DNA of 7,064 bases from an uncultured Clostridia bacterium. GTDB taxonomy: Bacteria; Bacillota; Clostridia; Oscillospirales; CAG-272. The stretch spans positions 1 to 7,064 of the forward strand of contig CAMGRB010000066.1 in NCBI GenBank assembly GCA_946061315.1. The letters are read 5' to 3'. The notes under the pieces are model-generated. The model did no database searches, had not been told where the DNA came from, and was given only the letters and a program-made list of their open reading frames with translations. How positions within the stretch are numbered: position 1 is the first letter of the stretch; every line of letters starts with the position of its first letter. The position numbers and the translations under genes were made by a program. Shown one piece after another: positions 4,180 to 7,064 of the stretch.

Positions 4180-6420
4180 ATGAACTTAACTACAAAATTA
4201 CTGCGCTCCCAGCTGAACGTTATGAAGCCGTTTGTCGAGGGCTGCTCTCTGGAAACGACGAGAAAGGCTCAGGACAAGCTCGGGCAGCTTATGGCTTCGA
4301 CGCAGAAGCACGAAGTATCATATAATGATTTTACAAACGGAGGTTGTCCTTACTCGCTTATAACGCCGAAGGACGATATAACCGACGGTATTATCCTCTA
4401 CCTTCACGGCGGAGGCTACACCTGTGGCGATATATCCTATGCAAAGGGATTTGGCACAGTGCTCTCGGCAAAGTGCGGAATAAAGGTCCTTTGCGTTGCA
4501 TACCGTCTGGCGCCCGAGGACGTTTTCCCCGCCGCCGTCAGCGACGCTCTTTACGCTTATCACTATCTTATTTCCTCGGGATATCATGCATCACAGATAA
4601 TACTTGCCGGCGAGAGCGCGGGAGGAGGGCTTATATACTCTCTTTGCCTTAAATTGAAGGAGCTTTCCGAGCCGATGCCCGCGGGTCTTATTGCAATATC
4701 GCCCTGGACTGACCTTACCCTCTCGGGAAAATCCTATAAGACGAACAAAAGAGTTGACCCCTCGATAGTCAAGGAAACTCTTAAATTTTACGCCGATTGC
4801 TATATTTACGGCAAAGACGAGGACACGGAAAAAAAGAGAACCTATCCGAAGACGGAAAATAACTCAAAAAAAGACGCGGAAAACAAGAGCAATCCCTTTG
4901 CCTCGCCTCTTTTTGCGGACCTTACGGGAATGCCGCCCTCGCTTATTTTCGTCGGCGGTGACGAAATAATGCTTGACGACTCGGTAAAGCTTCACGAAAA
5001 GCTCATATCGTCGGGCGCAAGGAGCACTCTTACGGTGACCCCGCATATGTGGCACGCGTACGTTCTCTACTGCCTTTCCGAAAACGAAGGCGATTTTGAA
5101 AAAATAAGAAGATTTATAAAATCCACGGTGCCGCACCAGAAGAAGCTCCGTTGGATGAGCCTTGACAATGCGGCAAAGATATATCCTGCGGCAAGGCGCA
5201 GGAATTGGAGCAACGTTTTCCGTCTTTCCGCAACGCTTAACGAGGAAATAGACGTGTCCGCCTTAAAAGTGGCGCTTGACGTGACGGTAAGGCGTTTTCC
5301 CTCTATTGCCGTAAGGCTCAAAGCGGGGGCGTTCTGGTACTATCTTGAGGAGATACCGCACGCACCCGAGATAATGGAGGAAAAGGCTTATCCGCTTTCC
5401 CGAATGTTCTTTGACGATATAAGAAAATGTGCTTTTCGGGTAATAGTTTACGAAAAGCGAATAGCAGTAGAGTTTTTCCACGCTTTAACCGACGGCAACG
5501 GCGGATTTATATTCTTAAAAACTCTGCTTGCCGAGTATCTTTATCAGAAGCACGGGGAAAAGGTGCCCTGCGTCGACGGTATTCTTGACCGCCTTGAAGA
5601 ACCGTTACCCGAGGAGCTTGAGGACAGCTTCTTAAAGTACGAGGGCAAGGTAAAAGCCCCGCGTTCTTCAAAGAGCGCTTTCCGCCTGTCCGGAACATAC
5701 GAGCAGGACGGCTTCCGCACGGACACGACCTTTATCCTCGACGCAAAAGAAATACACGAAAAAGCGAAGGAAAAGAACGTCACGGTCACCGCTTTTATGA
5801 CAGCCGCCCTTATCCTTGCAACGTCGAGAATACAAAGTGCGCAGATCCACCGTCAGAAAAAGAGAAAGCCCGTCAAAATTATTGTGCCCGTCAATTTAAG
5901 AAAGCTTTTCCCGAGCAAAACGCTGCGTAATTTCGTTCTTTACTGTACCCCCGGCATAGATCAGCGCCTTGGGGATTACACCTTTGACGAAATATGCTCA
6001 ATAGTTTATCACACAATGCAGCTTGAAATAACACAGAAAAATATGAGCTCGATAATCGCGTCAAACGTTGGCGACGAAAAGTCCGTTTTCGTAAAGCTTA
6101 TGCCTTTGTTTATAAAGAATTTCGTTATGAAAATGGTCTTTAACTCCGTCGGAGAAAAAACGTCTTGCTTCAGCTTTTCAAATCTCGGCGTGGCATCCGT
6201 GCCCGAGGAAATGAAAAAGTACGTGGAGCGTTTTGATTTCGTCCTCGGCGTTCAGTCCTGCGCCCCGTACAACTGCGGTCTTATAACCTATAACGGCAAA
6301 GCGTACCTGAATATAATAAGGAATATAAAAGAGCCTCTTCTTGAAGCGTCGCTTTACGAGGTGTTAAGAGAGCTTGATATACACGTTACCGCAGAGAGCA
6401 ACATAAGAAAGGAGAAATAA
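4180..6420 (+). CDS. Fusion of HSL-type alpha/beta hydrolase and condensation-type acyltransferase
   Basis: A 746-residue two-domain protein with no signal peptide or clear membrane span, so probably cytosolic or peripheral. Residues 1-318 are a hormone-sensitive-lipase-type alpha/beta hydrolase: LHGGGY at 75-80 (oxyanion hole), GESAG at 144-148 (nucleophile S146), VGGDEIMLDD at 258-267 (acid D261) and HMWHAYV at 289-295 (likely H292). Residues 212-238 form a charged, low-complexity insertion before SPLFADLTGMPP. Residues about 322-740 resemble the alcohol acetyltransferase / condensation superfamily: LDNAAKIYP at 328-336, FFHALTDGNGG at 432-442 (HxxxDG, H434 and D438), IVPVNLRKLFP at 568-578, and SFSNLG at 665-670 near the usual DFGWG-type position. 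I infer ester cleavage coupled to acyl transfer; substrates are unknown. The ATG has GGGAGG (4169-4174) with a 5-base spacer. The next gene follows after one base. The acyltransferase could instead be called a hypothetical alcohol acetyltransferase. Confidence 0.85.
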   Translation: MNLTTKLLRSQLNVMKPFVEGCSLETTRKAQDKLGQLMASTQKHEVSYNDFTNGGCPYSLITPKDDITDGIILYLHGGGYTCGDISYAKGFGTVLSAKCGIKVLCVAYRLAPEDVFPAAVSDALYAYHYLISSGYHASQIILAGESAGGGLIYSLCLKLKELSEPMPAGLIAISPWTDLTLSGKSYKTNKRVDPSIVKETLKFYADCYIYGKDEDTEKKRTYPKTENNSKKDAENKSNPFASPLFADLTGMPPSLIFVGGDEIMLDDSVKLHEKLISSGARSTLTVTPHMWHAYVLYCLSENEGDFEKIRRFIKSTVPHQKKLRWMSLDNAAKIYPAARRRNWSNVFRLSATLNEEIDVSALKVALDVTVRRFPSIAVRLKAGAFWYYLEEIPHAPEIMEEKAYPLSRMFFDDIRKCAFRVIVYEKRIAVEFFHALTDGNGGFIFLKTLLAEYLYQKHGEKVPCVDGILDRLEEPLPEELEDSFLKYEGKVKAPRSSKSAFRLSGTYEQDGFRTDTTFILDAKEIHEKAKEKNVTVTAFMTAALILATSRIQSAQIHRQKKRKPVKIIVPVNLRKLFPSKTLRNFVLYCTPGIDQRLGDYTFDEICSIVYHTMQLEITQKNMSSIIASNVGDEKSVFVKLMPLFIKNFVMKMVFNSVGEKTSCFSFSNLGVASVPEEMKKYVERFDFVLGVQSCAPYNCGLITYNGKAYLNIIRNIKEPLLEASLYEVLRELDIHVTAESNIRKEK

Positions 6421-6421
6421 T

Positions 6422-7064
6422 ATGTACTGTATAAATTGCGGAGTAAAGCTATCCGACGGGCAGACTATCTGTCCGATATGCAAAACTCCCGTATATCACC
6501 CGGATATAGATATAAAAAAGGGGACGCCGACGTACCCGAATATCGACACTCCCCCCGAGGAATATAACAAAAAGGGTATTATGTTCGTGATAACCTTTAT
6601 CTTTCTTATTCCGCTGGCACTTTCGCTCATATGCGACCTTTCGCTCAATCACGCCGTAATATGGTCGGGCTACGTCATAGGCGCTCTTATAGTCACCTAC
6701 GTGAGCCTTGTTCTGCCGTTTTGGTTTGCACACCCGAACCCCGTTATATTCGTGCCGTGCTCCTTTGCCGCCTGTGCCGTATTCCTTATCTATATCAATT
6801 TTCAGACGGGAGGGCATTGGTATCTTAAATTTGCATTGCCGATTGTCGCCGTTTCTGCCGCAATAACGACTGCCGCCGTAACGCTTCTGCGTTATATAAA
6901 ACGTGGGCACCTTTATATTTACGGCTCGGTTTGCATAGCAACGGGACTTTTTACGGTGCTCATCGAAATTCTTGCCAATATCACGTTTTCCTTGCGTGGC
7001 ACTCTGGTATGGTCGGCATATCCCTTAATTGCCTTCTTTATTATAGGAATGTTGCTTATAATAG
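6422..7064 (+). CDS. Zinc-ribbon membrane protein, about six spans (DUF6320-like), 3' end outside window
   Basis: The frame is open from the ATG at 6422 to the window end, giving 214 residues with no stop yet. Residues 3-20 are a zinc ribbon, CINC then CPIC with ten residues between the pairs (C3, C6, C17, C20). A polar linker to about residue 51 leads to six hydrophobic segments at roughly 53-72, 79-102, 108-127, 136-157, 164-186 and 194-214. This is an integral membrane protein with a cytosolic metal-binding head. From memory it resembles proteins labelled DUF6320 that sit beside the hydrolase/acyltransferase in gut Clostridia; that is not checked. The start follows AAAGGAG (6408-6414), which overlaps the end of the preceding gene, and only one base separates the two genes, so they are almost surely cotranscribed and probably act together. 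Its function is unknown: membrane anchor, lipid or ester handling, or sensing are all possible. Confidence 0.85.
   Translation, partial: MYCINCGVKLSDGQTICPICKTPVYHPDIDIKKGTPTYPNIDTPPEEYNKKGIMFVITFIFLIPLALSLICDLSLNHAVIWSGYVIGALIVTYVSLVLPFWFAHPNPVIFVPCSFAACAVFLIYINFQTGGHWYLKFALPIVAVSAAITTAAVTLLRYIKRGHLYIYGSVCIATGLFTVLIEILANITFSLRGTLVWSAYPLIAFFIIGMLLII

Noticed and set aside
6449..6910. 153-residue minus-strand frame
   Set aside because: It lies fully opposite the zinc-ribbon membrane protein, whose cysteine pairs, membrane spans and operon position are convincing.

Overview
The window looks like a piece of a chromosome from an endospore-forming member of the Clostridia (Bacillota), probably an uncultured gut-type lineage. 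The evidence is a full-length gene for the sporulation phosphatase SpoIIE, strong GGAGG-type ribosome binding sites, sigma-A-like promoters, and a gene pair (hydrolase/acyltransferase followed by a zinc-ribbon membrane protein) that I recall, unverified, from gut Clostridia. No RNA gene, insertion sequence, CRISPR array or origin was seen.

Layout. Positions 1-1216 (minus strand) hold two overlapping family-2 glycosyltransferase genes, read right to left. The first in transcription order (200-1216) is complete. The second (from 218 down to the window edge) loses its family reading frame near position 60. This block is AT-rich, roughly one third GC in lines I counted by hand, and has its own near-consensus promoter (1295-1323). 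A hairpin terminator with U-tracts on both strands (1424-1466) separates it from spoIIE. spoIIE itself (1579-3900, minus strand) is richer in GC, about half in the lines counted.

The 279 bases between spoIIE and the plus-strand genes form a divergent regulatory region. On the minus strand there is an extended -10 promoter with a -35-like element 21 bases away and degenerate Spo0A-box-like sites, an arrangement reminiscent of the Bacillus subtilis spoIIE promoter. On the plus strand there is a weaker sigma-A-like promoter and a strong Shine-Dalgarno sequence.

The plus-strand operon starts with a 746-residue fusion protein (4180-6420). Its N-terminal half is a hormone-sensitive-lipase-type alpha/beta hydrolase with a complete catalytic set, and its C-terminal half is a condensation-type acyltransferase with an HxxxDG motif. 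One base after it starts a zinc-ribbon protein with about six membrane spans (6422 to the window end, incomplete). I infer a membrane-associated system that makes, breaks or transfers an ester. Its substrate cannot be read from the sequence. This pair is the least understood part of the window, and its head-to-head position with spoIIE raises the untested possibility of a sporulation link.
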